This document shows, one piece after another, positions 12,160-22,376 of a DNA stretch of 64,000 nucleotides (its first letter is position 1; each line of letters opens with the position of its first letter). This stretch comes from Symsagittifera roscoffensis (taxonomy: Eukaryota; Xenacoelomorpha; Acoela; Convolutidae). Under the pieces are notes generated by a model. The model was not told the DNA's origin. It did not search any database and saw only the letters and a program-made list of their open reading frames with translations. Both the position numbers and the translations under genes were made by a program. Where the stretch lies: assembly GCF_963678635.1 (NCBI RefSeq), contig NC_087063.1, positions 15,629,006-15,693,005 on the forward strand, written 5' to 3'.

Positions 12160-13891
12160 GGTTTAAAAAAATTAAGGCAATTGAAACTGATTCTGACGCA
12201 CTTGCGACTTGAATACAAAAATCTACACAGAGCCACAGAGCCGATAGAGCAGATTTAAGATAGTACACATTTTTATTACAACCTCAACCTACCACGTTGA
12301 AATAGAAGAGTTGGGGTGGGTCGTGGTACTTGAAAAAGACCCACACAGCCCCACTGTCTAAGTATCTTCTCACTTCCATCGATCCCTTTCTGTTCTTAGC
12401 CTTGCCGAAGGATCCCGACTTCATACTGCTCACTTTCACTTCCCCATTAACGGGTCCGAACAGCACCGTACAGTTGGATGACTGCAATGGATTGTCTTTG
12501 GACAAGACAGCCATTCATATATATACTAGAAGAGTGAAATCCCAATGGGCAACCAACATTTCAAACAATTTTTGGGAAAATGTCGTCGCGAAATTATTTG
12601 CATCAACTTATTCAATTATAGTTGAAAATTATGTTACAAATACTTCGTATAATACTTTAAACCCGAATCACTTATCAGCAAATTCAAACATACCCTTATT
12701 CTTTGTTTTCAGGCGTATAAAATAAGTAAAAACATAGTCAATCATTTAATGTTGACTCTTAAGAATATTTCAAACAAGCATCAAATTATCAATTAGTAAC
12801 AAGTTACCTGTATAAAAAAAAATAGCTGTTACACAAATTTGCACAAACATTTTTACACTCAAAAACTAACTGAATTTGTGGATTTATTATTCGTGTTAAA
12901 ATAGAAATATAGCCAATTGACAGTTGGAAAAGAGTAATGAACGCAAGTAAACAAAAAAAAACACTGACTTTGATTTTAAAAATCTCAACTTTGGAATTTT
13001 AAAGAAAAAAACAGATGTTTTTTAAGCTCTTTGAAATTCAAGGATAACGTAATATTGGTGCTTTTTGATTTTATCAACCCATTTAGAGAAAACTGGATCA
13101 ATCGGTAACGGTTTTATTCCGCTGGGAATCTTAAAATTAAATTCCACTTTCAAAAGTAGAAATCATTCGCGTTTTTTCGCGCCATTTCCACGTTCGTATT
13201 TAGAGAGTTCTATTTACATAACTTTCAGCAGATGAACTCAAAACGTGAATATATTAAGTGCATTCATAAAGGCATTAATATATATGAATGCACATCTGTA
13301 GTTATTAGAGTATTTTACTCCCAAGACCCATATGAGAGTCTTCACTACGTTCATTACTCTTAAAAATACAAGGATAGACGTTGCTGTGCAATTAGCACAG
13401 AAATTTCTGACCATGTTCATAAAAACTACAAAAAATGATTTCTATTCGTTTAATTTCAAATTAAAGTTGTTTTTTTTACGCCGTGTGATGAAAAAACAAT
13501 AGAAACGTGTAGAAAGTTACTGAAATAGGCATAATCGACATCATTATCATTTGTCAAATAAATGAATAACAAAACAAAAATAAAAACAAAACTCAAAGCA
13601 AAAATTAAAAAAAAAATTAAAAACATTTTTTGAAATGTTGACTAGGTAGCGCTATATTCACCTTAATTACTGCCCAGGAAGCAGTAAGTAGTTTTCTTTT
13701 TAGTAAAAATCAAGCTTTTTAGCCTAAATCTTTCAGATAACGAACAAAACTCGATCGCTTTACTTGCTCGAAAAAAGACTGAAACAAACAAAAATTGGAA
13801 ATCTTGCTGGAAAAACTTCAAAGTCGTTCGAGTCACGGTTGAAACGGGTTGAATTTGACATATCACTCAGCCATCCCGATGAATATTTGCG

Positions 13892-14927
13892 GCACTCGAC
13901 ATTGCGTGGAAAAAACTAAACCACGTATGAATCCAAAGTTACTCCCCATTTTCAATGGTCGGAACAAAAACACTCAATCGAAGCGGAGCTTTGCAACACT
14001 TGCAAAAAAGAAACTGAAACTAAAAACAGAAAATAAGACAATCACCAAATGTTGAAAGAAAAAAAATTACCTTGACAATTGTTATTTTAGCTAAAAAGTT
14101 ATATATAAATTCCGTAAAAATAACAACTAAATCCGATAGGTAAAAAAATGCAATTATCTTTAAAAATTGAGAAAAAGGTTGAAAACTAAATTTTTGCGAC
14201 TTCTCAGTTTCATCTTTAAAAAGTTTTTTTTTGATCATTCAACTTTTTTCGTTGTTAGATTGAATTTAATTTAACCCATAAATTACTGGTAGAAATTGAC
14301 ATTTGAAAAGAAAACATTCGAAACTTTTATTCAACCAATTTTTTACGATACAAAATGTTGGAGAAAAATTTATTCATATGGAAAATCTTTTACCAATCTT
14401 AATTTTTATATTCGTCCATCTTTTACCAGAATACAAACTTCAGACTAACAAAAAACCAGTCGCTCTGATTTTATTAGCCATTGATTTTTATTAGCCCATA
14501 GGTGACAGGCTACATGAATGATTGTAGTCGGGACAAAACTAACAAACAACTACGCTGATGCTGAAAAAATAGGCAGCAATTTGAGTTGAAGACACGCCTT
14601 TTAATCATGACACGCCGGTCGAAGAATAAAAAGGAAATTATCTCAAAATAAACTTGGCGTTGAACAAGCCGGACGATTAAAAAAACAGTATTTGCAGCAG
14701 CACGAAAATGAGGACCACCATTACAGTTAAAACATCTACAACAGATAAGACTGTAGAAAATTGAGACAAAACCAAGGAAACTGAGGACGATAAAGAAGAC
14801 AAGGTATGCAATTCTTTCATTGCAATTTCCCGAACAATTATGTTCGAGAAATGATAGACAATCATTTGATAGAAATGATAGAAAGGAGTTTTGTCGGAAC
14901 TAAGAATAATTGTTATTTGTACGTAAT
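13892..14927. other. AT-rich spacer, no gene seen
   Basis: Between the tandem duplication and the gypsy remnant. It contains one more degenerate GCGGAGCTTTGC word (about 13983), but no ORF with recognisable content. Confidence 0.5.
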
Positions 14928-14969
14928 TGTGTTACGGTAGGAGTGCCGCCCCTTATGAAATTGTTTATT

Positions 14970-15500
14970 ACTCATTTTTAACGAAGGTCTAAAGTGTTCG
15001 GTCAGAAGATGAAGGTTGGGTAAGAATTTCTGTAGATAGTTGAGAACTCCCATGAATGAACGCAGTTGTTTTAAAATGTGGAGAGGTTTGAGTGCTAGAA
15101 CTGCCTGCACCTTTGAGAATTTCGGTTGGTACACGGTTCGAAACCTAACCACGACATTTTGTTAACAGAAAACTCACATTTTGATAGTTTGTGAGCAAAA
15201 CCTTCTCTGTCTAGTTTATGGAAAACCTTTTCTACAGTTTTGTTGTGGTTTTCGATTGAACCTTTCGAAACTATTAGTAAATCGTCTAAGAAACAAATAA
15301 CTCCTTTGATGTTTTGTAGGGTGTTGTCCATTGCCTTTTGAAATTCCTTGGGCATATCTGTCAGACCGTAAGACCCGGTTTTAAAACAATGAGTAAAACA
15401 AAGTGTCCTTCTTTGATGAGTTTTTTAATTTCAGTGCCCACTTTGTCTTGGATATGTATTGGTACTCTCCGACCTTTCTCTCGGATCGGAACCAAAAGGT
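14970..15500 (-). pseudogene. Ty3/gypsy reverse transcriptase fragment
   Basis: On the minus strand, near 15490-15410, a frame reads GRRVPIHIQDKVGTEIKKL, the usual start of a gypsy RT. Near 15395-15100 the palm follows: YGLTDMPKEFQKAMDNTLQ, then ICFLDDLLIV with the FLDD version of the catalytic YxDD, then LSKCEF. A thumb/connection stretch (LRSFMGVLNYLQKFLPNL) lies at 15110-14990 in another frame. The middle of the palm is missing and frames are broken, so it cannot be active. Its orientation is opposite to the integrase next to it. Confidence 0.85.
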
Positions 15501-15524
15501 CTTTGAATACCGAACATCGCTCTC

Positions 15525-16154
15525 ACCCAAGTCAAGAAGCGATAGTGGATATAGACCAGTATTTGTGGTCGCCGAGGATCCATGGACATTGTAAACCTTA
15601 GCAGGAACTGCAAAAAATGCACCAAACTCGGTAAGAATTTGAAACCAATGAATTCTTTCAAAATGTACACATCTCTTCCTCTATTAAACGGTCCCAACGA
15701 GGAAGTTCACCTAGACTACGCGGGTCCATTATCAGACAGTGTAAGAAATCAAGTGTATATTTTGGTAGCTATCGACCGTTATTCCAAATACCCGTCTGCA
15801 ATACTCACCAAAACGAATGGAGCCAACAAAATTTTAAAATTCTTGGAGAATAATGTTTTTACACAAAGTATTCCAAAGGCGATTAGAACGGACCAAGATT
15901 CCGGTTTTAAAAATAAGGCTGTAGATCAATTTTGCAAATCAAAACGCATAAATCACATTTTCTGTTCGGTCGGAGACCACCAAGGCTGCGGATTGGTAGA
16001 GCGTGCAATACAGACAATTGAAAGGAAATTGGGAATTTTACAGTTCGAAGATATCCAATCGGCTCTTAAAATGATAATCGAAGATACTCGGGTAACAAAA
16101 ACTCAATTACAAGTCTATCTCCCTTCGAGTCCCAATTTGGCAGAAAATTTATAA
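15525..16154 (+). pseudogene. Ty3/gypsy integrase fragment with DDE core
   Basis: The plus-strand frame from 15582 has CKKC (the end of the H2C2 finger), HLDYAGP (first Asp), RTDQDSGF (second Asp) and GLVERAIQ (Glu, about 37 residues after the second Asp). These match the D,D-35-E core of gypsy integrases. The preceding YLWSPRIH is in another frame (about 15555-15590), so there is a frameshift before the finger. The frame ends at 16154, before any GPY/F module. All three catalytic acids are present, but the protein is incomplete. Confidence 0.85.
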
Positions 16155-17670
16155 TTTTAAATCTAAACTACTTTTAGACGAGCAAAACCTGAAAAGAGGC
16201 CTCCTGACTGCGGAAGACAGACTTGCGACAGCAGACCACGCCTTAAAGTAGTGAGGAAGCGCTGCCAAAGTCGAGATGTATCGCCTAAAATCAAACAAGA
16301 AACTACACCAATTGCGAACACACCTTACTATAGATCCCTCGAACAATCAGCCAAATCAGCGAACAAATGGATGGTATGGAAAAAGAAGCTGTCACACGAA
16401 GAAGGATGCCGGGCACTCACTCCGCACATTAACAGAGAGAAATCAACTTCTAGCAGCTTCTCTCAGAAACAGCTTAACATCAGGGACCCTCAGATTTAGA
16501 CAAGACACAGTGTAATTACCAACTTCCAAGGCAAAAAGTAAACTAGAGTAATTACTCTTATCTAATCCTAAATCAGTCGAAGAATTCAGGAAAGTGGCCA
16601 ATCTCAAGACGGGGTAACAACTTTTTAAATGTTATTTGGATAAGATCGTCAAAATAACTCCTTCAACGTATATTACAGAATCAGGGAAAGTTATTAAGAA
16701 AAATGACATATCATATTAAGGTTAAATAATTCCCAAATTTCAGGTCACCAAGGACCTAGCAAGCCAGTAACGGGAAAAAGAATGAAGATACAAAAGAAAT
16801 TATCATCATCTTCTTCCTCGGACGAACCGATAGATCCGAGGGCCTAAGCCCACCCGAGACAACTATACGCATCATCAAAACTTACAGCACCGGCAGTCCC
16901 TTTCCAAGGGAAATTTCGGAGGATTGCACCCAACGTGTCCAGAGCAAGCACTCTGATCCAGAAGCCCAGACCACCAGTTCCGATAGTGGACCTAACCAGA
17001 TCGTCGTCAAGCTCAGTCGGCGTCATCAAGCCCCCAGTGGCAAGCTCTTCACCTATTGACCAACCGACCAGTTCTAAAGCAGTCCCAATATCGGTCAAGA
17101 TAGACAAAAGAAGGTCCGACAAGACCACTATCCAACCTGGTGCAGAGTCACTATCCAACCTGATGCAGATGTTGTCACAGATGCAGCCGGATTAGTGCCA
17201 GTATCTTCGGAAGATGACCAAGAAGTAGAATCGAACGTTACTCCGCAGTCCTGCCCCCTGACAATTGTAAGACCAACTAACAAAGAAACAAGCCGTATCA
17301 GGTCCGTAGACACCTACAGAAATCTACCCCAGATACTACAGCAGAGCAAGACGGAAATGAATCATCTTCATCGCGAACTTCAGGACGCATTAAGAAGCAC
17401 ACACAATTCTACGGCAGTCCTATACGTCATCCGGTGAAGGAAGTGTCAGAATCGTCAGTACCAGGATTTTCCGGCAGGGCAACTGTTCCAGTATCGGCAG
17501 AGGAGCTCTCATCATCCCCGTCTCCAAGAAGAACCATAGAGTGTTTAAAAAGAGCACAGAAATAGATTCTCAGAAGAAAGAGAAATAGCTAAAACTAAAA
17601 CTGAAACTTTTAAAACTCTTTATTAAACTTATTTTTAGAAATTATAACTTCTGTTGATCAGAAATTTTTT
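16155..17670 (+). other. 3' internal region of the gypsy remnant
   Basis: Several short overlapping open frames (for example 16251-16499 and 16935-17195, the latter Ser/Pro-rich) lie between the integrase and the polypurine tract. This is where an integrase tail or an extra ORF would sit. No conserved domain is recognised. Confidence 0.4.
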
Positions 17671-17684
17671 GAAAGAGGGGGAAG
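17671..17684 (+). promoter_or_regulatory. Polypurine tract of the gypsy remnant
   Basis: A 14-base purine run (GAAAGAGGGGGAAG) immediately before TGTCGTGCGG, the start of the putative 3' LTR. Confidence 0.75.
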
Positions 17685-17850
17685 TGTCGTGCGGCAGGAG
17701 GACCGCCCCTTATGAAAATGTTATTGTGTTACTAGTTGATGTTAAAGATCATAGTGTTAGTGATAGTGTGAGTGAACGTTGTTTGATGATTAAAAATGAG
17801 GGTTTTTTCACCTAAAAGTACGTATAAAACAAGACATCCATCAAAATGAA
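17685..17850 (+). repeat. Putative 3' LTR (right end not determined)
   Basis: Starts TGTCGTGCGG after the polypurine tract, and its first 40 bases match 14928-14967. A TATAAAA word lies near 17823. The other LTR copy is broken off after about 40 bases, so the LTR end cannot be fixed. Confidence 0.6.
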
Positions 17851-18464
17851 AATGGCTTTTAAAGATGATACTTGTTTAGACTTTCAGAAAGAGCAAAATT
17901 GGAATTTTTCAAGGTCACAAGGAAAAAATACCATTAAATCAACTATTTCTGTCCTAACAAGTTATTTCATATCGTGTAGCCGCGCATGCAACTATAAGAC
18001 TAACTTGGCTTACGCCAGAGTTGGCATCAACAAAAAAAATTCTGGTCAAATGGTTCTCAATTAGATTACATTTACATTTAAGAATGAAGTTTACTGCTAC
18101 AATTTTAATTAGCGTGCGGTAATTTAACCAATCTGTACAAATTTTTAGGACTCGAAGCCGACTGAAATACCAATGCATCAAATACAAATGACTGCTTCAA
18201 CTACAACTGGTTGCACCACGACACAGAAACTTGCGATCAAAGTTACTATTGTAAAAAACAACAAATTTGATTCTCTTCAACTGAGACTTATTCTTTTGTT
18301 ATTCGTTTATTTTATTAGGGGTTTGGCCTACTTGATTGATTTTGAATAGTCTAGAATTGGCCCGTTCTATAGACGTTGTATGTTAGAACAGCTATATGAG
18401 ACTCATTCATTTTTGATATCTTAAATAGGAGTAATCAGTCCTGTGTAAGTTGTACAGAACTTGC
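17851..18464. other. AT-rich spacer, no gene seen
   Basis: Short frames without recognisable content, and no tRNA-like or hairpin motifs. Confidence 0.4.
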
Positions 18465-19112
18465 ACACAGATGTGAAGCTGCGCTTCGCAAACACTTGCG
18501 AGAGCACGACCAAAAAGCAGCTGTATTAATTGAAATAAGAAAATTAGAAATAAGCCTCGAATTAGCAAAAACTCGGCTATGTGTAGCACTCGAATCTGCG
18601 ACCTACTGCAACCAAGAGATTTTTCTTGTCACACACTATCCACTCAGCCACGCAAGCTTAACAACCGGCAAACACTAGTCACGAAAAAAGCAGGTACATG
18701 TTCTAATTAATTGCCAGTGCTTTTCAGCACAAATGGCACCAAAGACAAATAGACTCAATTTGCATGTAATAATTTGGAATATATAAAACTGAAAGCATCC
18801 ACCCTAACTTTGCATATAACAAATCGCAAAGCATAGAGCCACATAAAAGTATCAATTATCCATTTCAAAAAATTTCTTGAGATATTTTGAGTTCGAAAAC
18901 TTCTGAAATCGAGTTTTCATTCTTGTAATGTTGTTTGAAACAAATCACGTTTTTCGGTTTATTTGATAAATTAAAAATGCATCAACTGTGTTAACTTATT
19001 ACTATTCGAATATCAAAGCACATGCTATTAAAAAGCTGTAAAGGTGCACCACCATTATTGCGACTTAGGAAAAAAGAAGTCTCGTACTAATGCACCAGCT
19101 TCGCAAGTGTAA
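18465..19112. repeat. Hairpin-bounded repeat with Leu/Ser-type tRNA-like segment
   Basis: Starts ACACAG and a GAAGC/GCTTC hairpin at 18475-18487. On the minus strand at about 18590-18655 it has a tRNA-like segment: A-box-like GGCTGAGTGGATAGTG and B-box-like CGCAGATTCGAG, as in long-arm Leu/Ser tRNAs. It ends with a hairpin-like CAGCTTCGCAAGTG and TAA at 19112. A diverged copy with the same order of parts lies at 25508-26168. It abuts the next element directly. Confidence 0.68.
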
Positions 19113-19620
19113 CACAGAGGCGAAGTTGCCCTTCGCATACATAAGCAAAAAATATGACCGATAACGCTACTGGGAAAAACTGGGAAAAACTATATATCGC
19201 GCGTTAATTGTCCCGAATTGGCCAAAATGGCAATTTTAAAACTCCCATAACTTAACAAAAACTGATCACAGGTGAAATATCTTTAATATCTTTCCAAATT
19301 TAAGCTTAGGACAACAATACTTTTTGAATGATATAAAAACGTCCCGTCAAAAATGGCTATCTAAAAAGTTGAAATTTGTCTGAAGAAAAAAGCACCCCGA
19401 GTACAAATATTCCGTTACTTTCGTTAGGAAAGTCGCAACAATAATAGTCTCTGGTAAAATCCTTAGCATTGGCTGTACTTAATAGCTGGTTATTGATCAA
19501 AATGAACACTTTCAAAATGATCACATTTTATCGCAACAAAATTCGCGTCGCAACAATATTTGCGACTTAGGTTGGAAAAAAAGATAATTCATACTATAAC
19601 ACAAGCATTGCTTGTGTAAT
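19113..19620. repeat. Hairpin-bounded repeat, abutting the previous one
   Basis: Starts CACAGAGG with a GCGAAG/CTTCGC hairpin. It shares internal words with 4098-4640 and ends in the hairpin CAAGC/GCTTG with GTGTAAT. It begins at the base where the previous element ends, so the two lie head to tail without spacer. Confidence 0.68.
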
Positions 19621-21720
19621 TCTTAACAGGCGTAATAAACCATATAAAAATGCAAAAATTTGTAAGTTTTGTAAACTTTTTGTCTCTTTCCGTGATAGCG
19701 AATAAGGAAAAACCTTGAAACTTAAAGTAGAAAAAGCTAGTCGGAAAAACACCACAAAACTTAACATTATACAGACCTAGAGTATTTAATGAATTCGGTA
19801 TCCTTATCATTGTCACAAAAAAGTCTAAATTATATGAAATTAATTTGAAAATTAGTTAAGCATTAAGTCGAAAATTTTCAACTAAAAAGGAACAAGTTTT
19901 TTCACCCTTACAGTCCAGGAAGTTACACATGGTACAAGAAAGTAAATGCCACCCTTGTAAAGCCCAAAAAGAACTAACATCGCAAGAAATGGAAAAGAAA
20001 ACACTGAAACTGGCACCAAAAGCTTTCAAAAAAAGTCAGTAGTTGCCAATTCATACTCCATAACCCAAGCTGCCAGGAATGCAGCGTAAGCCGCTTTAAG
20101 AATGTACGCGTTAATTTGATAAAAATTTAAAAAAATTGATTTAAAAATGATTTTAACCACAAATTGTCTCATACCTCCATAAAATTGCTAAATTGACGAC
20201 AGGTGACATGTGATTTCACCTTCAAGCTCAGAACATCAAAATCTTTCAGATGATTAAAACTTAAAATAGCCAGTATTAATACCTTCAGCATCGAGTGTGC
20301 TTTATCACTGGGTGGGTATTATGCATATTATGCAACAAAAGAGCACTTCAAGAAAATGAGAGCTGATATTTGCTGCAAAAGACGACAATGAGAGCTGCAA
20401 AAGACGACAATTCGTAACGCTGATTTACATGAGCTATATGGAAGCGCAGCGGAGCAAGCAATCATTACATCCCAAAACATTGTTTCCATTTGTCGTTTCA
20501 TACGAATTGTCGCCTGTTACGAAATGTCGCCGTTTACAAATTATGTACCTAAACGACTTGGGCATCAGTTTACTGCTCATTATCAGTAAGCTCTGCTGTA
20601 TTCATCATAAGCCGAGTACCAGGACCTATACGATCTGGTTTTGGAATTTCTCCCATTCTATTGGAATTTCTACACACAGAGGCGAAGTGGAGCTTCGCAA
20701 CAATTGCGATACAACCAAAAAATAAACAAAACGTAAGTCGAAAAAAACTTAGACGTTGAAAAAAACTAGGTGAACCAAAATTTTCGTATATCTCGATAAA
20801 AAAAAACAACTAGTAGCCAAGCTAAAGCTGGAGCTACGTGTTTGATATTCAATGAAATGGGGCATGAAAAGTGTGATTTCAAAAACTTGACTTTGCCTAA
20901 GCCTGTTGTTTCTAAAATAAGTGACAAAAGTAATTGAAAAAAATTTAGAGATAATAAATTTTTCGAAGTAAATAACATTTATCTTATTAAAAAAATAAGC
21001 CGCTTCTGCATATCAATCATCGCAACCGGTTCAATTGAACTTTTCATTTCAAATTTGATTGTGTAAAATTTCAGAAAACTCAAAAAATTTCATAAACGCT
21101 TAAAGACTTTCCAAAATCCATAACGTTTTTCTGCAAAGGGTGACCCAATATTACCCAGCCAGAAAAACTAACAAAAAAAATGCATGTAGTTCTTAAACAG
21201 GGACAAAACAGCGGCTCGCCGTGATGAGCTTAAAGCTCGTTTGTTGTTCCTTTCACTCGTGGATAAATGGTCTTAAAATATGAGTCAAATATTCCCTCAC
21301 ACTTTTTCGAATGGCTAGACAGAGGGGTCAAGTAAAACAAGACTCTAGCGGAGTATTCAGGCACAGAGGGGAATAGGCGGTCTTTCAATTGATACCCCCT
21401 TTTTTTTGAAAATCAATAGAAGTTTGTGACAAAAAACTAAACGAAAAAAAAAGAAATTTCAACAAACCGATTGGTAAACATACAACCAACTTCATCGCAC
21501 AGAGGGGAGTGTTTAAATTGTATTTCCCTTGAAACGACCCAAAAAATAGGTCATTAAGCCGATGAAAAATAAGCCGAAATAATTTGAGCCGAGGAATTTT
21601 TTAAGCGAAACAAAAAAAACTACGAATGAAAAACGAAGTCGAGGCAAGTAAAAATACAAATTGTAGGTGTAAACCAAACAATTAAAGCAACATTAAAAAA
21701 AAAGTGCGCAGCAAAAAAAC
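19621..21720. other. Repeat-rich spacer, no gene seen
   Basis: Holds another ACACAGAGGCGAAGTGGAGCTT hairpin start at about 20673. Downstream words (GTGAACCAAAATTTT, CTCGATAAA) recur near 35410 and, more weakly, near 40490. No credible coding frame is seen. Confidence 0.5.
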
Positions 21721-21960
21721 GACTCCAAGATAAGACAACTAAGCCGCCAACAGAAAAGCAGACAAATAATTGGCCGATGATTTTATTTGAAACTGATTTA
21801 TTATTCCCGTTTGAAGAAAAAGACAGGTCCTGGTCAGATTCGAACCCGGGACCTTTGCCTTCCCAGGCTTATTCGTGTTCTCCAAGCTAAGTTAGCCGGG
21901 AACGCTAAGAAATTTGAATACAAGGTAGAGATGACTCTATACGAGTCCTGTGAATTAAGT
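21720..21960 (-). repeat. tRNA-derived SINE-like repeat (AAGCCGACA family), copy 1
   Basis: A-rich stretch with repeated AAGCCG words, then a tRNA-like segment (21826-21900) with minus-strand B box GGGTTCGAATCTGACC. Similar units lie at 37078-37270, 38441-38640 and 43555-43740. Next to it (21965-22025) is another dispersed word, AGTCTAGTACCCGATTGC, also seen near 3990, 10490 and 35100. Confidence 0.7.
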
Positions 21961-22187
21961 TTTTTTACGGGAAAAAGTCTAGTACCCGATTGCAATACCC
22001 TTGCTTATGGCAAGGGTAGCAATACGACAAACAAGTTTAATTTTCACCACAGCCCAATCTAGATGCTTGCAAAATTTTTAAATTCATAATTCTATACAAG
22101 TTTGTAAAAGTTTTATTAGAAAAGTAAACACAATAGCAAGTTCATTATCAAGAGCAAAATTACTTGTTGGACTCGACTATGTTTTCT

Positions 22188-22376
22188 TCACCTTGCATGA
22201 TGATCAGACGTAGTTTTCTGAAGATCCCTCGCTTTGGCTTGATCGATGGCCAGTTTTTCTTTGTTCCAGACAGCTGCACCTGGTAGGAGGGAAGCAGCTG
22301 ATGCCAAAACGTAAACAGTAGACACTGCTAGAAACGCGACGCCTGATTTGTGCAATAAATCCAAAATCCTTTTCAT
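22188..22376 (-). CDS. COX14: Small single-pass membrane protein, COX14-like (62 aa)
   Basis: From the ATG at 22376 the frame encodes 62 residues. A short charged N-terminus (MKRILDLLHKS) is followed by one hydrophobic segment (about residues 12-34) and a charged helical C-terminus. The D-x-LH-(K/R) motif followed by V-x-x-L and T-x-Y in the membrane segment resembles fungal and animal Cox14. Cox14 is an inner-mitochondrial-membrane factor that stabilises newly made Cox1 during cytochrome oxidase assembly. Length and layout fit (human COX14 is 57 aa). A long T-tract ending in AG lies 7 bases before the ATG, so the mRNA 5' end is probably made by splicing (trans-spliced leader or 5' UTR intron). 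Any short single-pass protein could look similar, so the name is tentative. Confidence 0.6.
   Translation of the reverse strand: MKRILDLLHKSGVAFLAVSTVYVLASAASLLPGAAVWNKEKLAIDQAKARDLQKTTSDHHAR

Larger units (their letters stand above)
11413..12514 (-). pseudogene. Second copy of the two-exon unknown gene, C-terminally truncated
   Basis: Paralog of 4855-5489 created by the tandem duplication. Exon 1 (12514-12293) keeps its frame and has a better donor, GTG|GTAGGT. Exon 2 (11622-11413) keeps its frame with one visible Trp-to-Gly change. It then stops early (FTKY followed by stop) where the other copy continues for about 22 residues. The intron has grown to 670 bp because of an inserted 525 bp segment. 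The predicted product is 143 aa. It may be a dying copy or a shortened paralog. The near absence of other changes suggests the truncation is recent or tolerated. Confidence 0.6.
6871..13891. repeat. Tandem segmental duplication, unit B (about 7.0 kb)
   Basis: Second copy of 314-6870. It ends at the same word as unit A and then passes into unrelated sequence at about 13892. It is longer mainly because of a 525 bp insertion at 11632-12156 inside the intron of the duplicated gene. The copies look a few percent diverged by eye, so the duplication is not an assembly echo of identical reads. Apart from the altered gene copy at 11413-12514, I see no gene. Confidence 0.93.
14928..17850. mobile_element. 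Rearranged Ty3/gypsy LTR retrotransposon remnant
   Basis: A 25-base LTR start motif (TGT...CGG.AGGAG..CCGCCCC) occurs at 14928 and again at 17685. The second copy directly follows a purine-rich tract (17671-17684), as expected for a polypurine tract and 3' LTR. Between them lie a reverse transcriptase fragment on the minus strand and an integrase core on the plus strand. The element is therefore internally inverted or composite. Frameshifts and stops make it non-autonomous. Confidence 0.8.
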
